From contig CP084611.1 in NCBI GenBank assembly GCA_025917655.1, positions 2,728,001 to 2,792,000 on the forward strand: a stretch of DNA of 64,000 nucleotides, in the 5' to 3' direction. The translations under genes were made by a program, and so were the position numbers. How positions within the stretch are numbered: the first letter of the stretch is position 1; each line of letters starts with the position of its first letter. Shown here piece after piece: positions 11,999 to 24,051 of the stretch. A model generated the notes under the pieces. The model made no database searches. It was given only the letters and a program-made list of their open reading frames with translations, and was not told where the DNA came from. Origin of the DNA: Chlorella sorokiniana. Lineage: Eukaryota > Chlorophyta > Trebouxiophyceae > Chlorellales > Chlorellaceae.

Positions 11999-14822
11999 AT
12001 GGAGGCTACACTGAGGGCCTCGTCGGCGAGTTTGCGGCCCTGCAGTGCGGCCCTAAGGCCGGTGAGAGTGACTCAGAGGCGGCAGCCGCTCTGCTTCCCC
12101 GCCCACCCTGGCGCCCTGCCACTGTCCTTCCGACACTGACTTACCCTTTGTTTCTTGGTTCGAGGCAGCGACGAAGAGGAGCAGGGCAATGGCGAGCGCC
12201 TGCCGCGGAGGCGCAGCGAGCACCGCGCCTGGAGGCTGCGGACCAGGCCCAGGAGGTGCAACTTCCCATGCAGACGGGTTTTCAGCGGCCCGAGGCCGAG
12301 CTGCGCAGGCGAGCCGTCCCCTGATGGGGTGCCCTCCTCTTGGCTGTGCCGCGTCGTTGGTAACATGGTCTGGTTGGAGGCCAACCCTTTGGTTTCCTGT
12401 GCCCTACACCGTCCCATACCCTGCGCATGTCTGCAGCATGTTGAGCCGCATTTACAAGGCCAGCGACGCGCGTTTAGCGCCTGCTAAGCAACATCGGCGC
12501 ATCACCGCCCCCGTGCGTGGCGTGCCCGTCTATGTGATGCTGCCGCTGGACACCGTGTGGCTGCTGGAGCGCGGCGGCACTACGCAGCCCTTCTTCATCC
12601 GCGAAAAGGCCATGGAGGTTGGGCTGGAGATGTTGTCACGGGCGGGCGTGGATGGCGTGATGATTGACGTGTGGTGGGGCATCGCTGAGCATGCGGGGCC
12701 CGGTCAATACGACTTCTCCGCCTACCGCAAGCTGTTTGAGCAGGTGGCCTCCAAGGGCCTCAAGGTTCAAGCTGTCATGAGCTTCCATGCAGGTGGGGAT
12801 TGTTAGGCCGCTCGGGGCTAGAATGGCTGACTTCCAGCTGTGTGTCCGCCCATCACCCTGTGTGCGACTCCCTGCTGCGAACCTGCGAAGCCGCTTCTGC
12901 ATATGCGGTGAAGCGGTTGCCCCAGACAATACAAGCGTGTTGCTGATAAGCTGACACACTTAGCCTGCTTTTACATTTTGCCCCCGTTTGCGTGTCCTGC
13001 CTTGCTCGCAGCTGGCAACAACGTGGGCGACTGCTGCCGCATCAGCCTGCCACGCTGGGTGCTGGAGGCAGGCGAGCGCGACCCCGACATCTTCTTCACC
13101 GACTCCTCTGGCTACCGAAACCGCGAGTGCCTGTCGGTGGGGTGCGACATGCAGCCGGTGCTGGAGGGGCGCACGCCTGTCCAGGCCCAGGCCGACTTCA
13201 TCGCCGCATTTGCCGACGAGTTTGGCGACATGCTGGGCGGCGTGATTACTGAAGTCACGGTGGGAATGGGGCCGGCAGGAGAGCTGCGCTACCCTTCCTA
13301 CCCTGAAGGCGACGGACGTTGGCGCTTCCCGGCATTGGCCAGTTCCAGTGCTACGACAAGTGAGGGGGAGAGGGGGCGGCGGCGGCCGCCGCGCGAGGGG
13401 GCCGGGGCGGGCGGTAACATGCTTGGCATTGTTGGTGTTACTCCGTCTTCTCTGCTTCTTTTGACTACAAGCTGCATTCCTTGGCGCTGCCTGCAGGTAC
13501 ATGCTGGCCAGCTTGCGCGAGGCAGCAATAGCAGCAGGCCACCCAGAGTGGGGCCACGGCGGCCCTCATGACTCGGGGCATTACAACAGCCACAGCTCAG
13601 AGACGGGCTTCTTCCGCAGCTATGGCGGCAGCTGGGATACGGGTGGGTCCACAGATGTGCTGCTGCTGCGCGGCAACACAACCCCTTGCTGATCTCGCAG
13701 CGTGATCACAGCACTCATCACCGACGCCCTGCCCGCAGAGTATGGTCGCTTCTTCCTGAGCTGGTACAGTGGCCTACTCATCCAGCATGCCGACCTGCTG
13801 CTTGGCGCTGCGCGCCAGGTGCTGTCGGCGCGCTGCCGCCCACGAGCGATGCGCGAGGCAAGGGAGCTTTCAGATGGCGGCATGCTTTACGTGTTTGGTC
13901 CCGCAGTGCAGCTGGGCATCAAGTTGGCAGGCGTGCACTGGTGGGCATGCGGCTGCCTGCTTCTGCCTCCTATTGGTTGTATCATCCTGCTTCACATCAC
14001 TGGGGCTTGGCAGGCTGCCTGCAGCATGTCCAATTCATCCCACAGTGTGTCTTCCTGCTGCTCATGCTTGTGCTTGTGCAGGTGGTTTAAGAGCCGGGCC
14101 CACGCTGCCGAGTTGACCGCTGGGTACTACAATACGCGGGAGCGCAATGGCTACTTGCCCATCTTTGAAATGCTGAAACGGCATGGCGCCGCTGCCAGCT
14201 TCACCTGCGTGGAGATGCGTGATTGCGAGCACCCTATCGAGGGTCGCTGCTCACCAGAGGGTCTGCTCAACCAGGTGCACAATTTTGTGGGGGCGAGGGA
14301 CAGTCTCCCTTGGCTCACGTGCGATGCCCTATCTTGCTCCCATGTTGTTGGCAGCTGAGATGCCTTGTTTGATTTTGTAGGTATTAAGCACAGCAGCCCG
14401 GATTGGCGTCCCCATGAGTGGCGAGAACGCTTTGCAGCGGTATGACCAATTTGCGTTTGACAAGATCTGCGACTCGGCGTTTGGGCAGAGTGTGATGGCT
14501 GGCAGATTGGAGGTGAGGGCTGGTTTCAAGGCGCGTGTGCAGCATTATTGACGCTTCTGTTGATCCGCTGCCGTTTCGCACCCTCTACCCGCAGAAGCTT
14601 ACATTCCTGCGCATGGGCGACATGATGATTGACAACTGGAGCGCATTTGGTGCCTTCCTGCAGCGGCTGACCTGCCCCCGTGACAGGAATCTCCCACTGC
14701 TGTCAGACACACTATTACGCTGTGTGTATGGTGTCTGCGCAGGCATGCAGCATGTCATGCACCCACCGGCGGCTCTTGCCAGCAGCAGCCTCCACACCAG
14801 TTTTGACGGTCCAAAAGGCTGA
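11999..14822 (+). CDS. BAM: Beta-amylase, GH14 (probably plastid; one-base frameshift)
   Basis: Beta-amylase releases maltose from the non-reducing ends of starch. Exons fit at 11999-12061, 12169-12308, 12437-12792, 13012-13359, 13497-13642, 13739-13940, 14082-14274, 14381-14512 and from 14595. The first exon encodes a Ser/Arg/Ala-rich start that resembles a chloroplast transit peptide. The catalytic barrel shows VPVYVMLPLDTV, GVDGVMIDVWWGI, GPAGELRYPSYPEG (acid Glu), SHAAELTAGYYNTR, FTCVEMRDCEHP and SGENALQRYD (base Glu), so both catalytic glutamates are present. Intron 2 appears to use a GC donor. Exon 4 breaks frame at GG (13331-13332); one more G gives the conserved FPGIGQFQCYDKYM. The C-terminus after the NW(S/R)AF motif is poorly conserved, so the stop at 14822 is the least certain part. 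Confidence 0.92.
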
Positions 14823-15517
14823 AATTCTTTGGGCGCCGTTACGGAGCTCATGCGGTGCACGTTACGAGGATGCTTTACGAGGATGCTTCGCTTCACGCAT
14901 TCTACCCGCCTGTCTCCCCATGTATCATAGTGCAGTTCTGCAGCTTCCACCACCACTTTGCTTTGCTTCTGCTCACCCTTCGTTTTTCACAGCCGTAGTT
15001 GTGCTCGAGACCCGCCAGCCCTGTTGTCCCCCGGGCCCGCACATCTTCCCCCTGGACTTCACTACCCTTGAATTTTGTCTTTGGGCAGCCGGCAACAGGG
15101 CCATTTTTTGTTCCTTATCACCAACTATCCGGGCGCTTGCATCACGGCATGCGTGCCAATCAACTCCTTCCGCGTGCACATGCATAATGCATGGGGAGGG
15201 AACAAAGTCCTTCGTTCTCTACCTCCCTTTTTTTTTTCGCTGCTGTTGCAGACGGCAGATTTTGAGTATGACGCGTGTCCTCCAGCTCGCCATTGCTTCC
15301 CTCACCTGTAGCACAACCCTTTTCCTCAATCCAAGAATTTCATTGCACCTGTGCTTAGAGTCTTGTAATCACAAAGCAGCTCAGCGTACAGCAGGAACTT
15401 TCCTGCTTTAGCCGCACAATAAGGCGCTACTGCTTCCGCTGAGAGCCGGTGGTCATATTCCCCTCAGCTTTGCATCTGCTTTTCTAAGTTACAAGAAGAG
15501 GAAGGTCAAGGGGCACG
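14823..15517. other. Intergenic region downstream of beta-amylase
   Basis: No conserved ORF or RNA gene was recognised. It holds a T11 tract at about 15228-15238 and should contain the beta-amylase 3' end and the promoter of the next gene. A further beta-amylase C-terminal exon here cannot be excluded. Confidence 0.3.
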
Positions 15518-17304
15518 ATGTCTCAGGTCCACCCCGCTTTACCTGTCCCAGCCATGTCCCCACCGTCTTCTGGCGGAGTAGGTACGGATATTGTCCCCGT
15601 CGCTGCCCGTTCGATGGCGTGGGAACCTGTGGAACGGAAAATGGCGGACTTGCGACATGATCGCGTGGCGCACAGCCGCAAGCAAATTTGGACCAAGGAC
15701 GCGCACGGAGGCCCTTATCAAAAGGTGAGCATGGGCCAGAGAGAGGGGTCAGCCCCGTGTCTCCGGGGCAGCAGTCAGGAGTGAAAGTGAGTTCTTGACT
15801 TTGCTTGCAGGTCAACATTGGCCATGGCATCGATCCATTGATGCAGAATTACGATGGAACCAACCGTAAGGTCGGTGGTATTGCGTGGCCATGCCGCCTT
15901 GTAGGGCTGCCTGGTTCTTTATTCTTGCAAACGGACCACCGCCATCTGTGCTGCATTTCCAGGTGGAGCTGGGCTATGAACGCGTCAAGGTTGGCCCCAC
16001 TTCCAACTTTGTGGGAAACCACATGACCCAGGGTGCCATTGATCTCGTCCAGGCACAGCTGGAGCTTGGCCGTCGCACCGCTCTGCTCAAGCTGGGCTTG
16101 GGGGACGAGACTCAACCACAGCTGCTGCAGATTGCAGCATTGAATGCGCAGCAGTCGCCAGAGGCGCCTGTGTACCAGCCGATTCACCAATATCAATGGT
16201 CTGATGCCGGGAACAAAGTGCAGCTGGAAATTCCAGTACAGCAGTTGGAGCTGGGTGACAGGAGCTGCACAGTGCTGACGTGCAAGTTCACGGCATCTGT
16301 ACTGGACATGCAGTTGGCAGTGCACAGCAAAGATTGCATCACACCAGCTTCGCGGTGGTTCCGGCTCCTCGCCAACCCTCTCCATGCAGGGGTGCTTCCA
16401 CACCGCTGCCAATGCTACGTTCCAGGGATGCCAGCCCTTCCGTCATTGCCAGGCAGCGACAACATGACAGCAGCAGTGATGCCAGAATGCAGCGCAGCAA
16501 GCCACGATATCAATAACGGGACTGCTTTGGAGCAGCCCACCAGTCATGAACACGTGATATCCTTTGCACTGCCAAAAGCAGCATGTTCAGTAGTGGTGCA
16601 GCTGGTGAAGGAAGATTCTGCCAGGTGCTGGGAGGCATTACAGGGGAGCTCGCAGTCCTTGCCCAAGCAAGCAAGCAGCAGCAAGCCAGGTTTAACAGAG
16701 CTGAGGTAAGTGCATGTGATTGTGTCCTTGATCGCAGGCTGCTGGTGTAGTATGCTGACTTGCACTCTCTGTGGACAGGATGATGGTTAGGAAACACTTG
16801 GATCGCTGCAACCCGGCGGCTCGTCAGGGCATCGTCGTGGCCCCTCAGAACGAATCCATAGTCAGGATGAAAGTGGACCTTGCAGCTGTAGTGGAGCAGA
16901 CAGGAAAGCTGGTGGGGTTGGGCCAGCATGTAGAAGCTCTAGACGCAAGTGATGCCTGCATCACTGCGCTGGCAGCTGCAGCATCAGGGGATCAGTGCAG
17001 GCTTGCCCTGCAGCTGCACAGCTTGCGTGCCTTCAGTCAAAGCCAGCTGGGCAGCTTAAAGCGGGCCTTGGCGGAATACAGCGCTGCCCTTCAGCATGCC
17101 CAGATGTCAGATGAGGAGGATACGTCTACAGTCTGCAAAATTTTGCTTGCGCGGTCTGCCTTGCATGAGCAGGAGGAGCAATGGTCAGCTGCACTTGCAG
17201 ATGCGAGCGAAGCAGCAAGACTGCAGCAACCACCATCAGCACAAGCCATGCTTGCAGTTCATCGCTTGCGCAAAGTTTGCCATCGTGCCGGTATTCCTTA
17301 TTGA
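15518..17304 (+). CDS. CS (p23/CacyBP-like) domain plus C-terminal TPR protein
   Basis: Four exons join in phase: 15518-15724, 15811-15870, 15963-16705 and 16779-17304, about 511 aa. The first 140 residues are unrecognised but look folded (IDPLMQNYDGTNRK, VGPTSNFVGNHMTQGA). At roughly residues 180-345 lies a CS-like beta-sandwich: HQYQWSDAGNKVQLEIPVQ, then VLTCKFTASVLDMQLAV, ending VVVQLVKEDSARCWEAL, which resembles the CacyBP/SIP closing strand. The last ~150 residues form TPR-like helical pairs (ALQLHSLRAFSQSQL, ALAEYSAALQHAQ, LLARSALHEQEEQWSAAL). CS and TPR together suggest an Hsp90 co-chaperone or a SIP/SGT1-type ubiquitin-ligase adaptor, but the order is the reverse of SGT1. Function is inferred from domains only. 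Confidence 0.7.
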
Positions 17305-17724
17305 TGATGCTTCGTCTTGCAATAATACTGTGCTGATTACTGATCCGTGGGGGAGTAATCGTCGAACATGCGCATGAACACATGCTGCGTCCTGCACCGC
17401 TACGAACGATGGTCCCCTGCCAGCAACGTAGACATCCACCACGCCCCATGGGCAGGCCTCGTGTAGGTGTACACCTTAATAATTTTGTAGAGGCGCAAGA
17501 ATCTCGCTGGTCTAGCGGTTGCGGCCGCGCTGTACTGTTGCAGGCCGCTCTGTCAAGAGCAGGCTTCATCGTTCGTGCGACCGGCTCATTGCCAACGAAC
17601 GCATCCGTTCCACAACCCTGCATTGCCTGCCCTGCTGAAAAACTAGCTGGCGGCGGTCACGCCCGTCAGCCGCCCCCAAACCCTTCCTCAATTCCCCATG
17701 TGTTACTGAAGCACAGTCATCACC
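17305..17724. other. Intergenic region, same-strand neighbours
   Basis: No gene was recognised. It should hold the 3' end of the CS/TPR gene and the promoter of the next gene. Confidence 0.3.
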
Positions 17725-18648
17725 ATGGCCTGCTTGTCGGTATCGTTTGAGGAGATTCTGGACGGTGCTGCTGGGCCTATAGAGGCTGAGGCGGCTGCAA
17801 GGTGGCTTAAGAAGCGGCAGCTTTACGAGCGCCCCAAGGAGCTTGTGACAGTGGATGACTCCACTGCGGTAGACTTGCATGCACGGCAGAAGCACACCGG
17901 CAATCAGCAGGAGCCCTTTCCACCGAATTCCCGCGTGCGGCAAGCCACAGGTGGGTCCCCGCCAATTGCAAGTCACAAGATTCGGTGCCTGCTGTCGCTG
18001 TGCCTTACTGTGCAAGCCCCAGGCAGTGCAGGTAACAAGATCGACCATAGCGCAGCCTCTGAGCAGCGGCAGCTTCTGCAGCAGCGAGACAAGCCAGCGG
18101 GCACACTGGCTGACGGGGAGCAGTCACGGCCACCCCCAGCCGAGAACCTGTACTCGCGGGCGGCCTTCTACTCCCATGGCGATGCCGTCGGCATGGCAGC
18201 AAGGCGCAAAGCCCGTCACTCCATCCAGGGCCTACCCCTGGGCTGGCAGGCGTATAGACACGTCAGCCAGAGCACCCTGTCCAAGAAGGGTGGGGTTGGC
18301 AACGTGCAACAGCTGGCGGCAGCGGCAGCAACACCGGTGGCCCCTTTGCAGAACTCAAAGCAACAGCCGGTGGCCCAGCAGCAGTACTTATCGCCCGAAG
18401 GCCTGCTGTTACCCAGCCTGAAGCGTGCACAAGAAGTGGCGTACGGCGTGGTGCTGGCCCCTGATCAGCTGCTGCGCTGGCTCAAGGCCGCAGCTGCCAA
18501 CCCCCATGCCGCCCAGCTGGACGCCAGCACAGCTCCGGGGCAGGCAAACATGCTGGGCTTGCTGCGTTGCCGCGCACTCAGGGTCGACTCAGATCGGCAG
18601 GCGGTGCAGCGCCGCTTTGCGGAGGCAGCCAGAGGAGCTGCTGACTGA
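17725..18648 (+). CDS. Unknown low-complexity protein, about 307 aa (280 aa if spliced)
   Basis: A single open frame runs from ATG to TGA. A possible intron at 17951-18031 (GTGGGT...GTGCAG, 81 bases, phase-neutral) would remove 27 residues and leave the rest in frame. The N-terminus (SVSFEEILDGAAGPIEAEAA) is acidic and helical. The middle is Gln/Ala-rich and probably disordered (around residues 190-225). A more ordered segment follows, with LPLGWQAYRHVSQ upstream and KRAQEVAYGVVLAPDQLL near residue 240, and the C-terminus is Ala/Arg-rich. I recognise no family. Codon use matches the neighbours, which supports a real gene. Confidence 0.5.
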   Translation: MACLSVSFEEILDGAAGPIEAEAAARWLKKRQLYERPKELVTVDDSTAVDLHARQKHTGNQQEPFPPNSRVRQATGGSPPIASHKIRCLLSLCLTVQAPGSAGNKIDHSAASEQRQLLQQRDKPAGTLADGEQSRPPPAENLYSRAAFYSHGDAVGMAARRKARHSIQGLPLGWQAYRHVSQSTLSKKGGVGNVQQLAAAAATPVAPLQNSKQQPVAQQQYLSPEGLLLPSLKRAQEVAYGVVLAPDQLLRWLKAAAANPHAAQLDASTAPGQANMLGLLRCRALRVDSDRQAVQRRFAEAARGAAD

Positions 18649-19427
18649 GGCGCACAAGGGTGGGCATTGCAGGCCATGTCGATGGCCTTGCAGAGGAACT
18701 GAAGGCTTGCATGTTCAGTGTGCCAACTGCTGAGTTGTTCCACTGTGTTTCGTAGCCTTCTCAGGCCTCCATGTATCAGGCTGCCGTTTTGGCCGGACTT
18801 CACAGCGATGGGGAAGCAGGGTCAAAGCTGGATGAAAAGAATCAATGCTCCAGCTGCATGGACTGGCACCAGAGCATGCCCATCCAGCCATGTCATCAGA
18901 AGAAGCCTTCACGGGTGCCATTACCGTGGTCACCAGCCATGCCACGTTCTGTTCCAGGACATGTGCCATTCCATCAATCATCAATGGAATGGGCCCTATC
19001 AGGACAATGCAAGGTTGATGGCTTTCACCATGGCATGCGTGGGAAAGCGAACCTCCGAGTGTGGTGGCGTTGAACATCACCGATGGAGGGAAAAGAAAGG
19101 TTCCAGGGCGGGACCAGGGGGAGGGGTGCTTGTAGCGAGTCTGCCTCTGCCGCCCAAAATGCTGCCACGGACAGGACAATGGATGGTAGATGGGTGCTAC
19201 GGCGGCTAACTGCTGTCCTCTGTCAGCGCACAACTGTGGGATGCACAGGTTGGTGGCATGGGCACTCCATGCAAACCGTTCAGCTCGCACATCAGGGATA
19301 GCAAGTTGAACGGATACATGGTCAGCTTGCTATGGCCTCGTCCTGCAGCAATCTTCCTTTTGTACTGCGCAGTACAAGGCCCGAGTGAAGCTCCGAGGGG
19401 CGGAAACATGCCGGCACAATTCGAACC
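18649..19427. other. Intergenic region with no recognised gene
   Basis: Several overlapping ORFs exist on both strands, but none resembles a family I know and none shows convincing splice structure. Expected to hold the promoter of the HAD gene. Confidence 0.3.
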
Positions 19428-20723
19428 ATGAAGCTTAAGCTTCTGTTTACTGATCTGGATGGCACCTGCGTGCACTACGACGCGCACGACTTTTGCAGCG
19501 TTGCAGAAGTGCCCACTGCAGCCGGCTTCTACCCCTGTACCTCTCTGGCTGGCAATCGGGAGGCTTTGCTGCTTCGCCTCCCACCATCCACTTCAGGTGG
19601 ACACCATTGGCGGCCACCCACCGTTTCCCACCGCCACCCAGTGCAGGCAGCGTGGACACCCCTTGACAAGCATGCCCCTGCCCCTCTTGAGCGTGTGCAG
19701 GAGCCCAAGGCGTCATTTCGCTGGAAACTCTGAAGCTGTATGCCGCGCTGCGTCAGCTGGGCGTGAAGCTTGTTGTCGTGTCGGGTAGGTCACGTTGTTG
19801 AGGGCACCCGCGGTTCCCGAGTGCATACAGCCTTTGCAACCTGCATGAAATCCTCCACGTGATTGCAGGGGCTCGACTGGCCACGCTGCTCGCTCGCTTT
19901 CCCTTCATCCCCGCTGCCGATGCATACGTGTGCGAGGGGGCGGCCGCATATTCTACCCTGCTGCCAGCCCGTTTGACTGCCCAACGGCTGCACCCCTGGT
20001 GGAGGACATGGCTTGGAGACAGCTGCAGGCTGGAGCAGCAGGCCCGCCCGGCCAGGATGTGACGCCGCCAGAGCAGCGCGACGGCAGCCTGTGGGAGTTT
20101 TTCAAGCATGTGAAAGCCACCGCGCCGCTGGTGCACGTGGATGCTGTTAGTTACACGACCGCATTCCGCCTGAAGGGCCCCTCTGACGCCGTGGCAGCAG
20201 CGATTCAGGACTTGCCGGAAGGGCTGGCCACGGCTCTCAATCTTGGGGCAGCTGATGTGTTCCCTACCACGTCTGGCAAGGTGGGCCCGGAAAGGGGGCG
20301 CGGGCGGATCGATTTATCATACGATTATGATGACAGCACCATCTGACATGTCTTGACGCATTTGGTTGGCCGCGTGGTGCAGGAGAATGCAGCACGGCAC
20401 CTTATGAACCGCATGTCAGTGACACCGGAAGAGTGTGCGTTCCTCTGCGGTGAGTGTTGGTTGGGGGAACGGCAGGGAGCAGAGCTGCTTCTCTGCCTGC
20501 TGACAAACTTGCCCACATGGTGATTTGATATCATGCAGACGACGACAACGACCTGGGCTTGGCGCACCTGGTATCCAAGGCCTACTTGCCAGGCATCACA
20601 GCAAAGTCGGTGGCCGAGGCGGTGCAACGTGCACCCCAGCGCTTCCATGTGGCGGCCGCCAAGGGAGTCTTTGCCACCGAGGAGCTCCTGCGGCTGTTGG
20701 TCTCTCAGCAATTAGGCGGCTGA
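19428..20723 (+). CDS. HAD-superfamily hydrolase, Cof/sucrose-phosphatase type (one-base frameshift)
   Basis: Five exons fit: 19428-19596, 19710-19784, 19869-20280, 20383-20449 and 20539-20723, about 302 aa. Motif I is at the very start (LLFTDLDGTCV, with the Asp nucleophile and DxDGT), motif II is VVVSG, and motif IV is DDDNDLGLA. A cap with a central beta sheet lies between, as in HAD-IIB enzymes such as sucrose-phosphate phosphatase or Cof phosphatases. There is no signal or transit peptide, so a soluble phosphatase is expected. The substrate cannot be told from sequence. In exon 3 the frame breaks at a G5 run (19936-19940); a sixth G gives CEGGGRIFYP, the conserved continuation. Confidence 0.85.
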
Positions 20724-20956
20724 CTGGTGTCGGCAGCGAGAGTGGTTTCTGTTGCAAGAAATGCAAGAAGAAGAACAGAAACAACGCGCCGCCACCCATC
20801 GCTATGTATTCTGGGATCCACCGCCACGATTGAACAATTAAAGCTCAACGCGTAAACGGTAGCGAACATCTGCAAGGTCACTCTCCTTGGTTCTGGCTTT
20901 TCCTCTGTCTGGTTCTACCTCCCCTCAACTGGAATAAACGCAGGCAAAAACTTGTT

Positions 20957-21036
20957 TGACACCAGCAGGATTCGAACCTGCGCCCTTTCGGACTGCGACC
21001 TGAACACAGCGCGTTAGACCGCTCCGCCATAGTGTC
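20957..21036 (-). tRNA. trnL-CAG: tRNA-Leu(CAG)
   Basis: On the minus strand a class II tRNA folds. The 7-bp acceptor stem is GACACTA/TGGTGTC with one G-T pair. The anticodon stem CTGTG/CGCAG carries the loop TTCAGGT, so the anticodon is CAG (reads CUG, Leu). A long variable arm (TCCGAAAGGGCG region) is as expected for Leu, and the T arm is GCAGGTTCGAATCCTGC with a perfect stem. No intron and no encoded CCA are present. Confidence 0.95.
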
Positions 21037-24000
21037 TCCGATTGCTAATCGGGCAGCAAGGGGATTTTGCCAGATACCTGGCTCGAGTGTTCTTGATGAT
21101 TCGGAACAATTTCTAAAATATGATAATTGACTATAACATGTTCAAGTCAGCCCCCTGCCGCGATTTTTTAGGTTTTTAGGGTTTAGCGGACCGCCGCCGC
21201 AGCGCAAGACGCCACACCGCCACGTGGCGCTCCACAAGCCGGGGAGGAGGCCCATGAGCGGGTGGCGCACCAGACGGACGTAAGCCGCATGCGTGTGCGC
21301 CGCCGTCACGGCCCACTCAACAGCAAGCGCGCGCATCAGTGTCCATCCCTGCGGCCAGGAAACCAGGCAGCGATGGCGGCCGCCGCACCCCGCGGAGGAG
21401 CCTGCCCGCTTTTGCCAGCCCACATCTGGCTGGTCCGCATTCCGCCCGGCCTCGACGCCCGGGTGTGTAGGGTGGTCTGCCTGGCGGCGGTGGAAGCCAT
21501 GGACCATGGCCGGCGTTCCCTGGCGGCAGCGGCGCTGCATCGCCAGTGCGAGCAGCGGCAACAGCAGCAGCCCTGCCTCGTCCAGCGCTCGCTTGATGGC
21601 TTCCTGCGGCAGCCCCAGCCTCCCCAGCCCCCTGGCCCGGAGGCTTCGGCCGCCGCCGGCCAGCCCCCCGCGCCTCCGCGTGAACCGCCCCCGCCCCGTC
21701 GTTGCTGCCTCAGGCCCGCACAGGCCCCCTCCCCGCCGCCTGCCGCTCGGCGGTCGGTGCGTTTTGGTCCCTCCTTGCTGATTTTCATGCCCTGCACTTG
21801 GCGCCTGCCGCTTGGCTTGGCCATGTCCCCAGCTTGCACCCCAGAAGGTGACCGCCTGCAGTTGCCGCATCCCCCGTGGGGGGGACCCAGATGCCCTGAT
21901 GCCTATCGCCTAACCCGGCCTGTATGAAAGAACGCCTTGCTGCGCTGGCAGGGCAGCCCCACCCCCGTCTCCCCTCATTCCTTTCAAGTTGGGCCCCCTC
22001 TGCTTCTCCCCTGTCTGGCCCGCGATGTGTGGTTTTAGTGTCCCCTGCCTGCCCTGTGTCGTTTCCGCCCGCCCGTCTGGCCGCCTCCCGGCTACTGTGC
22101 CGGGGCGGGCTGCGCCGCGTAGCTGTCAGCGGCCTGCTGCCATCCGGCTGCGGGACCCTGCCTTCCCCTTCCCATTCCGACTCTGACCCGTGTTGCTGCC
22201 CTGCGGTGGCGTGCGATGGTGCCCACATGCGTAACCGGCGCCCTGCCCCCGGCTTCCCGTGTCTGCTGCTTTGCTGGCGGCGCTTTGGGTGTCCTGTCAG
22301 GCGTCCTCCGCTCCCCTGCCGCCCTCTGCGCCCGATCCCTGGCTGGCGCCAGTGCTTACGTATCTGCCCGCCAGCCCGCCTGCGATGCTTAGGTGTTGTA
22401 TCAGAGCTAGTGGGAGGCACTGTTGTGTGTCCCCAGCGTTACCACGCCTGGCCTCTATAACAGTAACGGTAACAGTAACGCGTTTTGCTGCTGAATCTTG
22501 TACGGCTGGGGCTTTGCACCTGTCAGGTGTACTGACGCCAGACCGTGCAACACCCCAAGCAGAGCAGCAGCATCTTGGTCACTCCGCAAGGACTGACCTG
22601 CTTGCCCTCAGCCAAGCGCCGTCCTCTTGGCTCGCCAGCGTCCCGGCATCCCTTGCAGGCCGGGTTGTTGGGCACTGTTGAGCTGCAGCTTTTTGCTATG
22701 CATTCCAGGTGATGCTTACCTGCAACGGAGCTCCTTTTGTGCTGTTGTGCATTCCAGAGCAACGATGGGCTGCAGCTGTGCCTATCTGCAGCATTAGACT
22801 GAGCTGCTGTGCAGTCAAGGGCATTGCTACTCTGCAGCTGTCCTGCTGCAGGCTGAGTCTGACGTGCAATTCTGTCCTGCGATTCTGCATTCCAAAGTAT
22901 TGCTGCTGTGTGGCAATGCCGCTGTACTGCTGGCCACTTCTGGGTGTCGCTGGCCTGCGTCATTGGTTGTGCTCTGCTTCTGTGCACTGGAAGGAGTGCT
23001 GATATTTCTCCAAAGTTCTCCCCAAAGGCTGACAATGCGGCATGGGCCCCGACGACAGCAGCGGCGAGGCCTTGGACTGCCCACCCTCTCCGTTTCTCCG
23101 GTCCTGTGGGGGCTGTGCAGGCGAGGCCCGCGCCTGTGGGCGCTGCCGAGCTGCCCTGCGCCTGCCCTCTGGACTGCCTTCACGACTCCTGCTGCCAGCC
23201 CCTGAACGCTGCCCTTCCCCGCCACTTCCTGTCCGCAGCTTTGAGTAGCTTGTGGACGCGGCTAAAGCAGCAACAAGCGGCTAGCTGGGGCAAGACAGGT
23301 GCCCGTCCGCCGCTGCCGCCTGCCGCCGGCGCTTGCCGCCAGCGGACGTTGTATGCGACCCGGTGTCGGTTTGCCAGCAGGAAGGCTGCAGGGGCTGCAC
23401 TGGCCAGGCAGCAGGCCTCCCATGGGACAGTCCATGGAATAGTCAGCCAGCCGCCTCTGTTTGGTGGAGGTGCGCGGGCCCGGCCCTTGTCTGGCTTGCG
23501 CAGCACCTAGCATGCCAAGGCCTGCTGTCCGCAGGAGCCGTTCTGTTGCTCCGGAGGGAGGTACACAAACGAGGAGACCCGGTCGACCCAGGAAGGCTCC
23601 CCAACTGGCAACGAGGAGGAGACTCAAGGCGGCTGGAGTGTAATAGGTCGGCGCCTCGTCACCTGCCGGGTTCTTTGTTGCCTGGGCACGCCGCCACAAA
23701 GCCTCCCGCCTGTGCACAGGTGGATGTCGGCCAGCTGTCTGCAGGTACGTGGCAACTGCTGGAGGAGGCAATGACGACGGCACCTGGGGCAGACGCGGAG
23801 AATGCGGCAGATGCTCCGCGGCAGGCCCTGCAAGCCCCCCACCCCAGCGATGCAGCAACGGCCACCCCCTTCCGCCACCTGCACGACGCCCTGCAGAAGG
23901 CCACCACCGGCTGTTGCGGCGGCGGCGTCACTCGGGTGTGCTGCAGAAGTCGGGCGCTTGCATGCCTGGGTGTAACAGCAGCAGCAGCTTGTGCCCCTGT

Positions 24001-24051
24001 TCCCACACACCAGCCTTCTCAGTGCCCTTGCCAGTGCATGCCCGTTTTCGG
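21037..24051. other. C-rich accessory region with no recognisable gene
   Basis: From about 21260 to 22460 the plus strand is strongly C/pyrimidine-rich. It carries two end-to-end open frames of 221 aa (21262-21927) and 178 aa (21924-22460) in different frames, overlapping as ATGA. The first includes RVCRVVCLAAVEAMDHGRRS and a Gln run, then Pro-rich sequence; one lost base could separate the two. A LINE ORF1-like origin was considered but not supported. At 22459-22481 a short GTAAC(A/G) repeat follows CTATAA. From about 23560 to 24050 acidic coding-like pieces appear (TNEETRSTQEGSPTGNEEET; QLLEEAMTTAPGADAENAA), which may be 5' exons of the unknown gene that overlaps the next repeat. Confidence 0.25.

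Noticed and set aside
21163-21185. Telomere-like TTTTTAGGTTTTTAGGGTTTA
   Set aside because: Only two imperfect units are present in the middle of the window, too few for a telomere or a convincing interstitial array.
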